In this document: positions 17,869-26,122 of the stretch, piece after piece
Layout of the letters: each line of letters begins with the position of its first letter
Numbering within the stretch: position 1 is the first letter of the stretch
Source of the DNA: Arthrobacter sp. Soil764
GTDB taxonomy: Bacteria > Actinomycetota > Actinomycetes > Actinomycetales > Micrococcaceae
DNA length: 64,000 nt
Direction: 5' to 3'
Assembly (NCBI RefSeq): GCF_001428075.1
Contig: NZ_LMSI01000024.1
Coordinates: forward strand, 62,001 to 126,000
Position numbers and translations under genes: made by a program
Notes under the pieces: model-generated
What the model was told of the DNA's origin: nothing
The model's input: only the letters and a program-made list of their open reading frames with translations
The model's database searches: none

Positions 17869-18900
17869 CTACCCGAGTTCGGCGAGCACCTTCGCCACGA
17901 TCCGGTCCACGGCCAGGCCGTAGCGGTCGTGCAGGGTGGGCAGTGCGCCGGCATCCAGGAACTGGTCCGGCAGTGCCACCGGCACCACGCGCTTGCCCAC
18001 GCCCGCAGTCACGACGGCGGAGGCAACGGTTTCGAACAGGCCGCCCACCACGGAGTGGTTCTCCAGGGTGACGGCCAGCCGGTCCGTGTTGATCTCGGCC
18101 AGGACGGTTTCGGCGTCGAACGGCTTGATGGTTGGGGTGTGCACGACGGCGACATCCACGTTGTGTGCCGCCAGCGCCTTTGCTGCCTGGAGGGCGCGCA
18201 TGGTCATCAGGCCGGAGGAGATGAACACGACGTCGTTGCCGCCGCGCAGGACCTTGGCCTTGCCGAGCTCGAACGTGTAGCCGTACTCGTCCAGGACGGT
18301 GGGCACGTTGCCGCGCAGCAGGCGAAGGTAGGTGGGTCCTTCGGAGGCCGCGAGCTGGGGCACTGCCTGCTCGATGTCCACCGAGTCGCAGGGGTCCACG
18401 ATGGTCAGGTTGGGCATGCCGCGGAAGATCGCCATGTCCTCCGTGGCCTGGTGGCTGGGGCCGTACCCCGTGGTCAGGCCGGGCAGCCCGCCCACGATGT
18501 TCACGTTCAGGTTTGGCTCGGCAGCGTCCAGGCAGAGGAAGTCGTAGGCGCGGCGGGCTGCGAACACCGAGTAGGTGGACGCGAACGGCACCAGCCCGGT
18601 CTCGGCCAGGCCGGCGGCGGCACCGAAGAGCAGCTGCTCGGCCATGCCCATTTGGAAGAACCGCTCCGGGAAGGCTTTGGCGAAGATGTGCATGTCCGTG
18701 TACTTGCCCAGGTCCGCGGTGAGGCCAACGATCTTGTCGTTCTCCTGCGCGGCCTTGACCAGGGCGTGCCCGAACGGCGCCGAGGACGTCTTCTGCCCCG
18801 GGTCTGCGAAGGACGCGATCATGGCCGACGTCTTCAGCTTCGGCTTGGCCGCTGTGGTGGTGGCTGCAGGTGCCGAAGCGGCCTTGGTGGTGGTGCTCAT
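17869..18900 (-). CDS. Transketolase C-terminal (Pyr/transketolase_C) subunit
   Basis: Second half of a split, thiamine-diphosphate transketolase that moves two-carbon ketol units between sugar phosphates. The 343-aa chain has the pyrimidine-binding domain (FFQMGMAEQLLFGAAAGLAE, with the catalytic Glu in the GMAEQ motif) and the C-terminal domain (DVAVVHTPTIKPFD). An Ala/Thr-rich 25-residue N-terminal extension is unusual. It follows the N-terminal subunit with a 4-nt overlap. Split transketolases in sugar clusters often have dedicated catabolic roles, for example apulose-4-phosphate or erythrose-4-phosphate turnover. Confidence 0.9.
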   Translation of the reverse strand: MSTTTKAASAPAATTTAAKPKLKTSAMIASFADPGQKTSSAPFGHALVKAAQENDKIVGLTADLGKYTDMHIFAKAFPERFFQMGMAEQLLFGAAAGLAETGLVPFASTYSVFAARRAYDFLCLDAAEPNLNVNIVGGLPGLTTGYGPSHQATEDMAIFRGMPNLTIVDPCDSVDIEQAVPQLAASEGPTYLRLLRGNVPTVLDEYGYTFELGKAKVLRGGNDVVFISSGLMTMRALQAAKALAAHNVDVAVVHTPTIKPFDAETVLAEINTDRLAVTLENHSVVGGLFETVASAVVTAGVGKRVVPVALPDQFLDAGALPTLHDRYGLAVDRIVAKVLAELG

Positions 18901-19808
18901 GCTGAAGCCTTTCCTTCATAACCGGCGGTGAGCTGCTCGCGGCAGACCTGCCATTCGTGTTCTTCAATGCGCATGAAGTGCGCCTTTTCGCGGTTTTCCA
19001 GCAGCGGGACGCCGCGGCCCACCTTGGTGTCGCACAGGATCACGGAGGGACGTCCGACGGCGGCGGCCTGGGCAGCTGCGTTGTCGAACGCTGCCAGCAG
19101 CGCGCCGACGTCGTTCCCGTCCACCCGCTGGGTGTACCAGCCGAACGATTCCCACTTCTCGGTGACGGGTTCGGTGCGGAGCACGGTGTCCGTCTTGCCG
19201 TCCGCCTGCAGGGCGTTGATGTCCACCATGGCGGTGAGGTTGCCCAGCTGGTGGTGGTGTGCGCCCATGGCGGCTTCCCAGTTGGAGCCCTCGTCCAGCT
19301 CACCGTCAGAGAGGAAGTTGAACACCCGGGCACTGGAGCCTTGGTAGCGCAGGCCCAAAGCCATGCCGACGGCGATGGTCAGGCCGTGCCCCAGCGAACC
19401 GCCGGAGATTTCCATGCCGGGGGTGTAGGTGGACATCCCCGACATCGGCAGCCGCGAGTCGTCCGATCCGTAGGTTTCCAGCTCGTTCACCGGGACGATG
19501 CCGGCCTCCGCGAGGGCGGCGTAGTGGCCGATGGCGTAGTGGCCGGTGGAGAGGAGGAAACGGTCGCGGCCCTCCCAGTGCGGGTCCTCGGCGCGGAAAT
19601 TCAGCTGGTCCCCGTAGACGGTGGCGAGCATGTCCGCGGCGCCCAGGGCCTGGCCCACGTATCCCTGGCCCTGGACCTCGCCCATGTTCAGGGCGTGGTG
19701 CCGGATCCGGTAGGCGGCGGCGCTGATCTTGTCCACACGTTCCGGGGTCACTGCGGTCTGCAGCATTCGTCCCTGCGGGGCGGCGTCCTGGACGGTTTCT
19801 GTAGGCAT
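18897..19808 (-). CDS. Transketolase N-terminal (ThDP-binding) subunit
   Basis: First half of the split transketolase (303 aa). It carries the diphosphate-binding motif (FLSDGELDEGSNWEAAMGA, a GDG-type motif with E in place of the second G region) and GGSLGHGLTIAVGMALG, typical of the N-terminal domain. ATG 19808 has a usable ribosome-binding site. The gap to the transporter gene is only 35 nt, so transporter and transketolase form one leftward operon under the GntR operators near 21230-21310. Confidence 0.92.
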   Translation of the reverse strand: MPTETVQDAAPQGRMLQTAVTPERVDKISAAAYRIRHHALNMGEVQGQGYVGQALGAADMLATVYGDQLNFRAEDPHWEGRDRFLLSTGHYAIGHYAALAEAGIVPVNELETYGSDDSRLPMSGMSTYTPGMEISGGSLGHGLTIAVGMALGLRYQGSSARVFNFLSDGELDEGSNWEAAMGAHHHQLGNLTAMVDINALQADGKTDTVLRTEPVTEKWESFGWYTQRVDGNDVGALLAAFDNAAAQAAAVGRPSVILCDTKVGRGVPLLENREKAHFMRIEEHEWQVCREQLTAGYEGKASA

Positions 19809-19843
19809 TACTGGCTCCGTGATCGTTTGGTGCGTGACGTTAT

Positions 19844-21181
19844 TCAGGCGTTGACGGTGTTGGGGGTGCTTTTGGTGGCTTCGTCTGCCAGCTCGCGCTC
19901 CCGCTTGCCCCAGGTTTCCCGGGTGGCGACGGCGGCCCAGAGCCCGATCAGGGCGTAGGTGCCGAAGAGCAGTGCCGGGCCCATCCAGCCAAAGCTGACG
20001 AACAGAAGGGTGGTGATGAACGGGGTGAAACCGGACACCATGGCGGAGATCTGGTAGGCCAGGCTGGCGCCGGAGGCCCGGGTCTTGGCCTGGAAGAGCT
20101 CGGGGAACCAAGCGCCCTGGGCGCCGGCCAGGGAGTTCTGGCAGACCGCGTAGGAGATCACGATGGTGATGATGATGGCGATGAACAGGCCGGTGTTGAC
20201 CAGCAGGAACATCGGGATCGCGAACAGGGCGGCAAAGGCTGTTGACCAGATGTACAGGGGGCGGCGGCCGATGCGGTCCGTGAGGGCTGCCCACGCCTGG
20301 GTGGCGAAGATGCCGATGGCCGAGGCGATGCAGAGGGCGATCAGCGTCTGGCTCTTGTCCGCCAGGTGCTGGCTGTTGAGGTAGGAAATCATGTAGGTGA
20401 TGGACACTGCGTAGCCGGCAGTTTCGGCGATGCGGAGGCCGATGCCCTTGACGATGTTGCGCCAGTCGGTCTTGATGACCTCCACGATGGGGGCCTTAAC
20501 GATGGCGCCGCTGTCCTTGACCTCGTCAAAGACCGGGGACTCGGGGACCTTGGAACGGATGATCAGGCCCACGGCCACCAGCAGGATGCTGGCCAGGAAC
20601 GGAATGCGCCAGGCGAGCTCGCCACCCAGCTGGACGCTGAACAGGAAGGTCAGGTTGGCCAGCAGCAGACCAACGGGGAAGCCGGCCTGGACGATGCCGG
20701 TGTACTTGCCCTTGGCCTTCCAGGGTGCGTGCTCGTAGCTCATGAGGATCGCGCCGCCCCATTCCGCGCCGAAGGCCAGACCTTGGACGATGCGGACAAA
20801 GACGAGCAGGGCCGGAGCCAGCAGTCCGACTGCCGCGTAGGTGGGGAGCAGGCCGATGGCGAACGTGGCCAGGCCCATCAGGATCAGCGAGGCAACCAGG
20901 ACGGGCTTGCGGCCCACCTTGTCGCCGAGGTGGCCGCCGATGATGCCGCCCAAGGGACGGGCTGCGAAGCCGACGCCCAGGGTGGCGAAGGAGGCGAGCG
21001 TCCCCGTGACGGGGTCGCTTCCGGGGAAGAACGCAGTTCCGAAATACAGTGCGGCAGCGGTGCCGAAGCCGATGAAGTCGTACGTCTCGATCACGGCCCC
21101 CACGCCGGATCCGATGGCAACTCGCCTGGCGTCCTTGGTGCCGTGGACCGGACCGCGCATGGTCAGAGCATCTTTGCTCAT
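19844..21181 (-). CDS. MFS transporter, metabolite:H+ symporter (MHS) type
   Basis: A 445-aa importer with twelve predicted helices. GAVIETYDFIGFGTAAALYF and GGHLGDKVGRKPVL are hallmarks of the MHS group (ShiA, ProP, KgtP), and FGAEWGGA also fits. It likely brings the cluster's substrate, a sugar, polyol or organic acid, into the cell with protons. The start at 21181 has GGGAA ahead of it. The gene diverges from the TIM-barrel isomerase gene across the operator region. Confidence 0.92.
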   Translation of the reverse strand: MSKDALTMRGPVHGTKDARRVAIGSGVGAVIETYDFIGFGTAAALYFGTAFFPGSDPVTGTLASFATLGVGFAARPLGGIIGGHLGDKVGRKPVLVASLILMGLATFAIGLLPTYAAVGLLAPALLVFVRIVQGLAFGAEWGGAILMSYEHAPWKAKGKYTGIVQAGFPVGLLLANLTFLFSVQLGGELAWRIPFLASILLVAVGLIIRSKVPESPVFDEVKDSGAIVKAPIVEVIKTDWRNIVKGIGLRIAETAGYAVSITYMISYLNSQHLADKSQTLIALCIASAIGIFATQAWAALTDRIGRRPLYIWSTAFAALFAIPMFLLVNTGLFIAIIITIVISYAVCQNSLAGAQGAWFPELFQAKTRASGASLAYQISAMVSGFTPFITTLLFVSFGWMGPALLFGTYALIGLWAAVATRETWGKRERELADEATKSTPNTVNA

Positions 21182-21225
21182 GGTGGTTCCCTTTCGAAGA
21201 GCGGCTAGAGGAGTCCCGCCGCTGT

Positions 21226-21315
21226 CGACTGTTAACAAATTGATAGGAACCAGTGTGACCCAGATCATTTCCACTGTCAACAGTCGACTTTCAAAGTTGA
21301 CTGTTGACAGTTAAC
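21226..21315. promoter_or_regulatory. Divergent promoter region with three GntR-type sites
   Basis: Three copies of the ACTGTnnACAGT pattern occur: a degenerate site at 21228-21239, a perfect site at 21273-21284 (ACTGTCAACAGT) and a perfect site at 21300-21311 (ACTGTTGACAGT). With the site at 17775 they define one regulon. The middle and right sites are 27 nt apart centre to centre. Confidence 0.75.
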
Positions 21316-21365
21316 GAGGTTACTGTGGTCCCCATCACTACTGCTCGGCACGAACCAGAGGATCA

Positions 21366-22193
21366 ATGATGTTCCATTCCAGACTCGGGTGCTCATCCAT
21401 CAGCTTCCGGCACCAGGACCTGGCCACCGCCCTGCGCACCATGAAGGGGCTGGGCTTCGAGGAGATCGACCTCGGCGCGCTGCCCGGTGTATGCGACCAC
21501 GTTCCGTACGAACTGACAGAAGCAGCTGTTGACGCTGCGTCCGAGGAAGTTCTGGCCTCGGGCCTGCGGGTCCGGTCCGTAAACGGCGACATCGGGGACC
21601 TGAACGCCGTGCTGGATGCCGACGGCGAAGCCGCAAGGCAGCGCCATCTCGACGCCCTGCTCACCCTCACCGCCAATATCGGAGCCAAGGCCCTGGTGCT
21701 GCCCTGCGGTGCCCTGCACCACACCCCGGTGCGCACCGTCGAAGAGGACCTGGACCTCGTTGCCGCCCAGCTCATTGGTGCCGGCCGGCACGCTGCCGAG
21801 TTCGGCGTCGAACTTTGGACCGAATCCCTGCACTTCCTGCGGTTCTGCTGGAACCTGGAGCGCGCCGGGATGCTTGCCGACCGGCTGGCGGGGACCGGCG
21901 TCGGAATCGTCATGGACTTCAGCCACATCGTGGCTTCCGGCGAGGACATCCAGGCGTACCTGGACCGGCACCGCGGCCGCATCAGCCACGTCCACCTGCG
22001 CGACGCCGTGCCGGGGAACATCAACCTCAGCATCGGCAACGGGGATGCGGACTTCGCCGGAGGCCTGAAGCGGCTCGCCGCCGACGGCTACACGGGCCAC
22101 TTTTCCCTGGAACTGGAAACCCGGGACGTCACCAATGACGAGCGCCCGGCCGCCGCCGCCAAGGCGGCAAGCTTCATCACCGACCTCATTTGA
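21366..22193 (+). CDS. TIM-barrel sugar (phosphate) isomerase/epimerase
   Basis: A 275-aa member of the xylose-isomerase-like TIM-barrel family (AP endonuclease 2 superfamily). LGCSSISFRHQDLATALRTM starts the barrel. Metal ligands fit in ELWTESLHFLRF (Glu), GIVMDFSHIVASG (Asp/His), ISHVHLRDAVPG (His/Asp) and FSLELETRDV (Glu). The reaction is an aldose-ketose isomerisation or epimerisation, probably on a four- or five-carbon sugar or its phosphate given the kinase and RpiB-like genes that follow. ATG 21366 or 21369 may start it; the residues differ by one Met. Confidence 0.85.
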   Translation: MMFHSRLGCSSISFRHQDLATALRTMKGLGFEEIDLGALPGVCDHVPYELTEAAVDAASEEVLASGLRVRSVNGDIGDLNAVLDADGEAARQRHLDALLTLTANIGAKALVLPCGALHHTPVRTVEEDLDLVAAQLIGAGRHAAEFGVELWTESLHFLRFCWNLERAGMLADRLAGTGVGIVMDFSHIVASGEDIQAYLDRHRGRISHVHLRDAVPGNINLSIGNGDADFAGGLKRLAADGYTGHFSLELETRDVTNDERPAAAAKAASFITDLI

Positions 22194-22202
22194 ACCATCG
22201 AC

Positions 22203-22250
22203 TGCTCCGTAACTGCCGTTATGGGCCCTCATAACGGCAGTTACGGAGCA
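22203..22250. repeat. Perfect 21-bp inverted repeat (hairpin)
   Basis: Arms at 22203-22223 and 22230-22250 pair perfectly around a 6-nt loop and start 10 nt after the isomerase stop. The outer ATCGA flanks extend the symmetry. It is 51 nt before the next start codon and lacks a T-tail. It may be a processing or partial termination site, or another genome repeat. Confidence 0.7.
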
Positions 22251-22301
22251 ATCGATCCACCCAAACAAGCGATCCACGCACACAATTCAAGGAGCACCAC
22301 C

Positions 22302-23075
22302 ATGACCACCATCCACCGCACTGCAGTCCTCACCGGAGCCACCTCGGAACGCGGCATCGGCATCACCACCGCCCGCCGTTACGCCCGCGAAGGCTGGGGC
22401 ATCGTGATCCTGGACCTCGACGGAGAGAAGTCAGCCAAGGTTGCGGCCGAAATCGGCAACGAATTCAACGTCGCCGCCTTCGGCCACGAGATCGACGTTG
22501 CCAACGAAGCGTCCGTAACCGCCGCCCAGGCCGCCGTTGCCGCCGAGGTGGCCGCCGGCAACCTCCCGCCCGTCGGTGCCCTGGCCAACATCGCCGGCAT
22601 TACGTCCCCGGTTCCGTTCCTGGAAACCACCCTTGAGCTGTGGCACAAGGTCATGGACGTCAACGCCACCGGCACCTACCTGGTAACCAAAGCCTTCCTG
22701 CCGGACATGATCGAGAACGGGTGGGGCCGCATTGTGAACATGTCCTCCGTGTCCGCCCAGCGCGGCGGCGGCGTCTTCGGCAAGGTTCCCTACTCCGCCG
22801 CCAAGGCAGCCATCCTGGGCTTCACCAAGGCCCTGGCGCGCGAGCTGGGCGCCACCGGCGTCACCGTCAACGCCATCACCCCCGGCGCCGTGGACACCAA
22901 CATCCGCGTGGGCAGCACCGACGAACAGGAAGCCGCCATCAACGCCGGCATCCCGCTGGGCCGCAACGCCACCACGGAAGAAGTTGCCTCCGTGATCACC
23001 TTCCTGTCCTCCGAGGACTCGGCCTACCTCACCGGCACCACCATCGATATCAACGGCGGCAGCCACATCCACTAG
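22302..23075 (+). CDS. SDR-family sugar/polyol dehydrogenase
   Basis: A 257-aa short-chain dehydrogenase/reductase. It shows the nucleotide-binding TGATSERGIGITTARRYA (residues 10-27), NIAGI, the catalytic Ser in NMSSVSAQRG and YSAAKAA (Tyr/Lys), and the C-terminal YLTGTTIDINGG. AAGGAG stands about 8 nt before ATG 22302. It probably oxidises a polyol such as threitol or erythritol to a ketose for the downstream kinase; D-threitol dehydrogenase of mycobacteria is an SDR in an analogous place. Substrate not proven. Confidence 0.88.
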   Translation: MTTIHRTAVLTGATSERGIGITTARRYAREGWGIVILDLDGEKSAKVAAEIGNEFNVAAFGHEIDVANEASVTAAQAAVAAEVAAGNLPPVGALANIAGITSPVPFLETTLELWHKVMDVNATGTYLVTKAFLPDMIENGWGRIVNMSSVSAQRGGGVFGKVPYSAAKAAILGFTKALARELGATGVTVNAITPGAVDTNIRVGSTDEQEAAINAGIPLGRNATTEEVASVITFLSSEDSAYLTGTTIDINGGSHIH

Positions 23076-23122
23076 CAGCCCCCACCAAACCCGCCCCCAC
23101 CCTGGACGCCGGAGAACCCACC

Positions 23123-24898
23123 ATGACCAAAATCTTCAACGACCCCTCAGAGTTCGCCGAGGAGGCCCTGGCCGGCTTCTGCGACGTCCACTCGGACCTG
23201 GTCCGCCAGGTTCCCGGCGGCGCCGTCCGCCGCTACCGGCCGGCACAGCCCAAGGTTGCCGTACTGGCCGGCGGCGGCTCCGGCCACTACCCGGCCTTCG
23301 CCGGACTGATCGGCAGCGGCTTCGCCGACGGGGCAGTGGTGGGCAACATCTTCACCTCTCCCTCGGCCCAGCAGGCGTATTCGGTGGCGAAGGCGGCCGA
23401 ATCCGGGGCCGGCGTGGTCTTCACCTACGGCAACTATGCGGGCGACGTGATGAACTTCGGGATGGCCAGCGAACGCCTGGCCGCCGAGGGCATTGCCGTG
23501 GAGAACGTGCTGGTGACGGACGACATCGCCAGCGCCCCGCCGTCGGAATCCGCCAAGCGCCGCGGCATCGCCGGTGACTTCACGGTGTTCAAGGTGATGG
23601 GCGCGGCTGCGGAGGGTGGCGCGGACCTGGCCGAGGTGGTCCGCCTGGGCCGCAAGGCCAACAGCCTGACCCGGACCATCGGCAGCGCGTTTGCCGGCTG
23701 CACGTTCCCAGGCGCTGAATCACCGCTGTTTACCCTTCCCGACGGGCAAATGGGCCTGGGCCTTGGAATTCACGGCGAGCCCGGCCTGCACGACACCAAC
23801 CTGCCGTCGGCCAAAGACCTGGGTCGGGAACTGGTGGAGCGGGTGCTCGCCGAAACGCCGCCGAACGCTGGCAAGCGGATCGCCGTCATCCTCAACGGGC
23901 TCGGCTCCACCAAGCATGAGGAGCTGTTCGTCCTTTGGGGCACTGTGGCCCCGCTGCTGCGCGCCGAGGGCTACACGCTGGTCATGCCTGAGGTGGGCGA
24001 GCTGGTCACCAGCCTGGACATGGCGGGCGTCTCGCTCACCATCACCTGGCTGGATGAGGAACTTGAACCGCTGTGGACGGCCCCGGCGGAAACTCCCGCC
24101 TACCGCCGAGGCAACGCGGCCAGGGAAGCGGCTGGTCCGGATGCCCAGGAAGCGCACGACGGCGGTGCCTCCGCTGCGGCGTTCGTTGCCACTGACCTCT
24201 CCCGTGGGTATGCTGCCGCCTGCGTTGCTGCCATTGCAGCCGCCCGCACGTCCCTGCACGACGCCGAGGAACGGCTTGGCCGGATGGACGCCATTGCCGG
24301 GGACGGCGACCACGGCCGCGGCATGGTGCGCGGGGTGGATGCAGCTGCGGCAGCAGCGTCGGACGCACTGGGCAGGGGAGCCGGCGCCGGCGACGTGCTG
24401 GCCGCCGCCGGCGACGCCTGGGCGGACAAAGCCGGTGGAACCTCCGGCGTCCTGTGGGGAGCGGGACTGCGCGCGTTTGGTGAAACGCTGGGAAACACGT
24501 CCGCGCCTGCGCCCAGTGCCCTGGCGGCAGCCGTGACAGCGTTCGCGGACCGGATCGTCCAGCTGGGCAAAGCCGAGACCGGCGACAAGACCATGGTGGA
24601 CGCCCTGCTGCCCTTCGCCGCCGGATTCAAGCGAGCTGTGGCTGACGGCGTGGATCCGGACCGGGCCTGGCAGGACGCCGCACGTGAGGCGGCCACCGCG
24701 GCGGAAGCCACCGCTGACCTCCTTCCCCTCAAGGGCCGGGCCCGCCCCCTGGCGGAGAAGAGCCTGGGCACGGCGGACCCTGGTGCCACGTCGCTGGCGA
24801 TGGTCTTCGCCGTCATGGGGCCGCATTTCACCATCACCGCTGCTGTACGGAACGCAGAAGGCATGGTGCCCGCCGCGGCACCGGCGGGAGCAAAGTAA
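23123..24898 (+). CDS. DhaK-DhaL fusion kinase, dihydroxyacetone/erythrulose kinase type
   Basis: ATP-dependent ketose kinase of 591 aa. The DhaK domain (residues 1-335) has AVLAGGGSGHYPAFAG, GNYAGDVMNF and the substrate-binding His in GLGIHGEPGL (about residue 217). The DhaL domain (about 370-591) has AIAGDGDHGRGM with Mg-binding Asp residues, TMVDALLPF and GATSLAM. Full ATP-type fusions of this sort include dihydroxyacetone kinase and the D-erythrulose 4-kinase of mycobacterial threitol pathways, which it resembles in neighbourhood. It shares a base with the next reading frame. Confidence 0.92.
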   Translation: MTKIFNDPSEFAEEALAGFCDVHSDLVRQVPGGAVRRYRPAQPKVAVLAGGGSGHYPAFAGLIGSGFADGAVVGNIFTSPSAQQAYSVAKAAESGAGVVFTYGNYAGDVMNFGMASERLAAEGIAVENVLVTDDIASAPPSESAKRRGIAGDFTVFKVMGAAAEGGADLAEVVRLGRKANSLTRTIGSAFAGCTFPGAESPLFTLPDGQMGLGLGIHGEPGLHDTNLPSAKDLGRELVERVLAETPPNAGKRIAVILNGLGSTKHEELFVLWGTVAPLLRAEGYTLVMPEVGELVTSLDMAGVSLTITWLDEELEPLWTAPAETPAYRRGNAAREAAGPDAQEAHDGGASAAAFVATDLSRGYAAACVAAIAAARTSLHDAEERLGRMDAIAGDGDHGRGMVRGVDAAAAAASDALGRGAGAGDVLAAAGDAWADKAGGTSGVLWGAGLRAFGETLGNTSAPAPSALAAAVTAFADRIVQLGKAETGDKTMVDALLPFAAGFKRAVADGVDPDRAWQDAAREAATAAEATADLLPLKGRARPLAEKSLGTADPGATSLAMVFAVMGPHFTITAAVRNAEGMVPAAAPAGAK

Positions 24899-24918
24899 TG
24901 ACAACGGAAGGACAATCA

Positions 24919-25389
24919 ATGGGACTGCGGCTCATTGTCGGCGCGGACGAGGCCGGCGTGGACTACAAGGACAAGGTGCTGGCGGACCTGCGGCAGGATC
25001 CGCGGATCAGCGAAGTCATCGATATCGGGGTCAACCGAAGTGACGCCCCGGACGACTTCACCAGGCCCTACCCTTACGTGGGCATCACGGCCGGGGAGAT
25101 GATCCGGGACGGCAAGGCGGACCGGGCCATCCTCTTCTGCGGTACCGGAATCGGCGTGGCGATCGCCGCGAACAAGGTGGACGGCATCCGGGCCACCGCC
25201 GCCCACGACTCCTTCTCCGTGGAGCGTTCCATCCTGTCCAACGACTGCCAGGTGCTCACCATGGGCCAGCGCGTGGTGGGCATCGAACTCGCCCGGCGCC
25301 TGGCAAAGGAATGGATCGGCTACACGTTCGATCCGTCGTCGGCCTCTGCCGGCAAGGTGAAGGTCCTCACCGATTTCGAGGGCTGCTAG
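24919..25389 (+). CDS. RpiB/LacAB-family sugar-phosphate isomerase
   Basis: Isomerises aldose and ketose phosphates. GADEAGVDYKDKV at the N-terminus replaces the usual GxDHxG pattern, with Glu-Ala in place of His. The catalytic Cys is in ILFCGTGIGVAIAANK, and TAAHDSFSVERSILSNDCQV follows. The family includes the D-erythrulose-4-phosphate isomerase of threitol catabolism, which fits the kinase before it. ATG 24919 is preferred over ATG 24898 because GGAAGGA lies about 6 nt ahead and homology starts at MGLRLIV. Confidence 0.88.
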   Translation: MGLRLIVGADEAGVDYKDKVLADLRQDPRISEVIDIGVNRSDAPDDFTRPYPYVGITAGEMIRDGKADRAILFCGTGIGVAIAANKVDGIRATAAHDSFSVERSILSNDCQVLTMGQRVVGIELARRLAKEWIGYTFDPSSASAGKVKVLTDFEGC

Positions 25390-25412
25390 CACCCGGCCGC
25401 AAAGGGGGAACC

Positions 25413-25682
25413 ATGAAGCCGTACCCCTCCCAGGACTGGAGCCGCCTGATCGGCGTTCCGGTGGAGATCCGCAAGGACTTGCAGGTTGTCCGGACCGGCG
25501 TGGTGGATGACGCCATGCGGGATCCGGCGGTCCTGTGGCTCGCCGCCGACGCCGGGGCCGGAAGGGCATTGTTTGCCGCCGCCGAGGGCTACGAGGCATG
25601 GATCCGGCCGCAGGAGCTGGGCGGAAAACTGTGCTTCAAAATGGCTGCCGCCCAGCTGCAAGGTGCTCCTAGACTGGGGTGA
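25413..25682 (+). CDS. Hypothetical 89-aa protein of the sugar cluster
   Basis: A small soluble protein beginning MKPYPSQDWSRLIGVPVEIR. A well-placed AGGGGG ribosome-binding site precedes ATG 25413. It ends on the base where the next start begins, so the two are probably coupled. Content is mixed alpha/beta with two Trp-containing segments (VLWLAADAGAG; YEAWIRPQELGG). I do not recognise a family. Its place as the last gene of the sugar operon suggests an accessory role, but nothing in the sequence shows which. Confidence 0.65.
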   Translation: MKPYPSQDWSRLIGVPVEIRKDLQVVRTGVVDDAMRDPAVLWLAADAGAGRALFAAAEGYEAWIRPQELGGKLCFKMAAAQLQGAPRLG

Positions 25683-26122
25683 TGATCACAGTCACCGGAA
25701 GTGTGGAAACCAACCTGTCCGCGGAGAAGGCCTTTGCCTTCATGAGTGAGTTTGAGAACACCAGCAAGTGGGACCCCAACACCCCCGTTATGGACAAGCT
25801 CACCCCGGGGCCGGTGGCCGTGGGGCACAAGTACCATGCCGAGTCGGAGTTCAGGGGAAAGCGCCAGACCCTGGTCTACGAGGTCATCGAGCTGACCGAC
25901 AACCACATCAAGCTGCGCGGCGAGAACAAGACCGTCACGGCTTTCGATTCGATCGACGTCAGCCCCAACGGGACCGGCTCGGTGGTGAAGTACACAGCCG
26001 AGTTCAGCATCAACGGGCCGGCCAAGATCATTCAGCCGCTGCTGAAGCCTGCCTTCATGTCGCTGCGGGATCCGGCGCTGAACGGGATCCGCGACACGCT
26101 TAACTCGCTGGCTGCAGCCTGA
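25682..26122 (+). CDS. SRPBCC-family (START-like) protein
   Basis: A 146-residue polyketide-cyclase/dehydrase-like protein with the helix-grip fold that encloses a hydrophobic ligand. It begins ITVTGSVETNLSAEKAFAFM and includes a pattern of beta strands (HKYHAESEFRGKRQTLVYEV, VKYTAEFSINGPAKI) and a long C-terminal helix ending LRDPALNGIRDTL. The ATG overlaps the preceding stop, and GTG 25679 is also in frame. Ligand and role are unknown. The 3' end overlaps the convergent esterase gene by 23 nt. Confidence 0.8.
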   Translation: MITVTGSVETNLSAEKAFAFMSEFENTSKWDPNTPVMDKLTPGPVAVGHKYHAESEFRGKRQTLVYEVIELTDNHIKLRGENKTVTAFDSIDVSPNGTGSVVKYTAEFSINGPAKIIQPLLKPAFMSLRDPALNGIRDTLNSLAAA

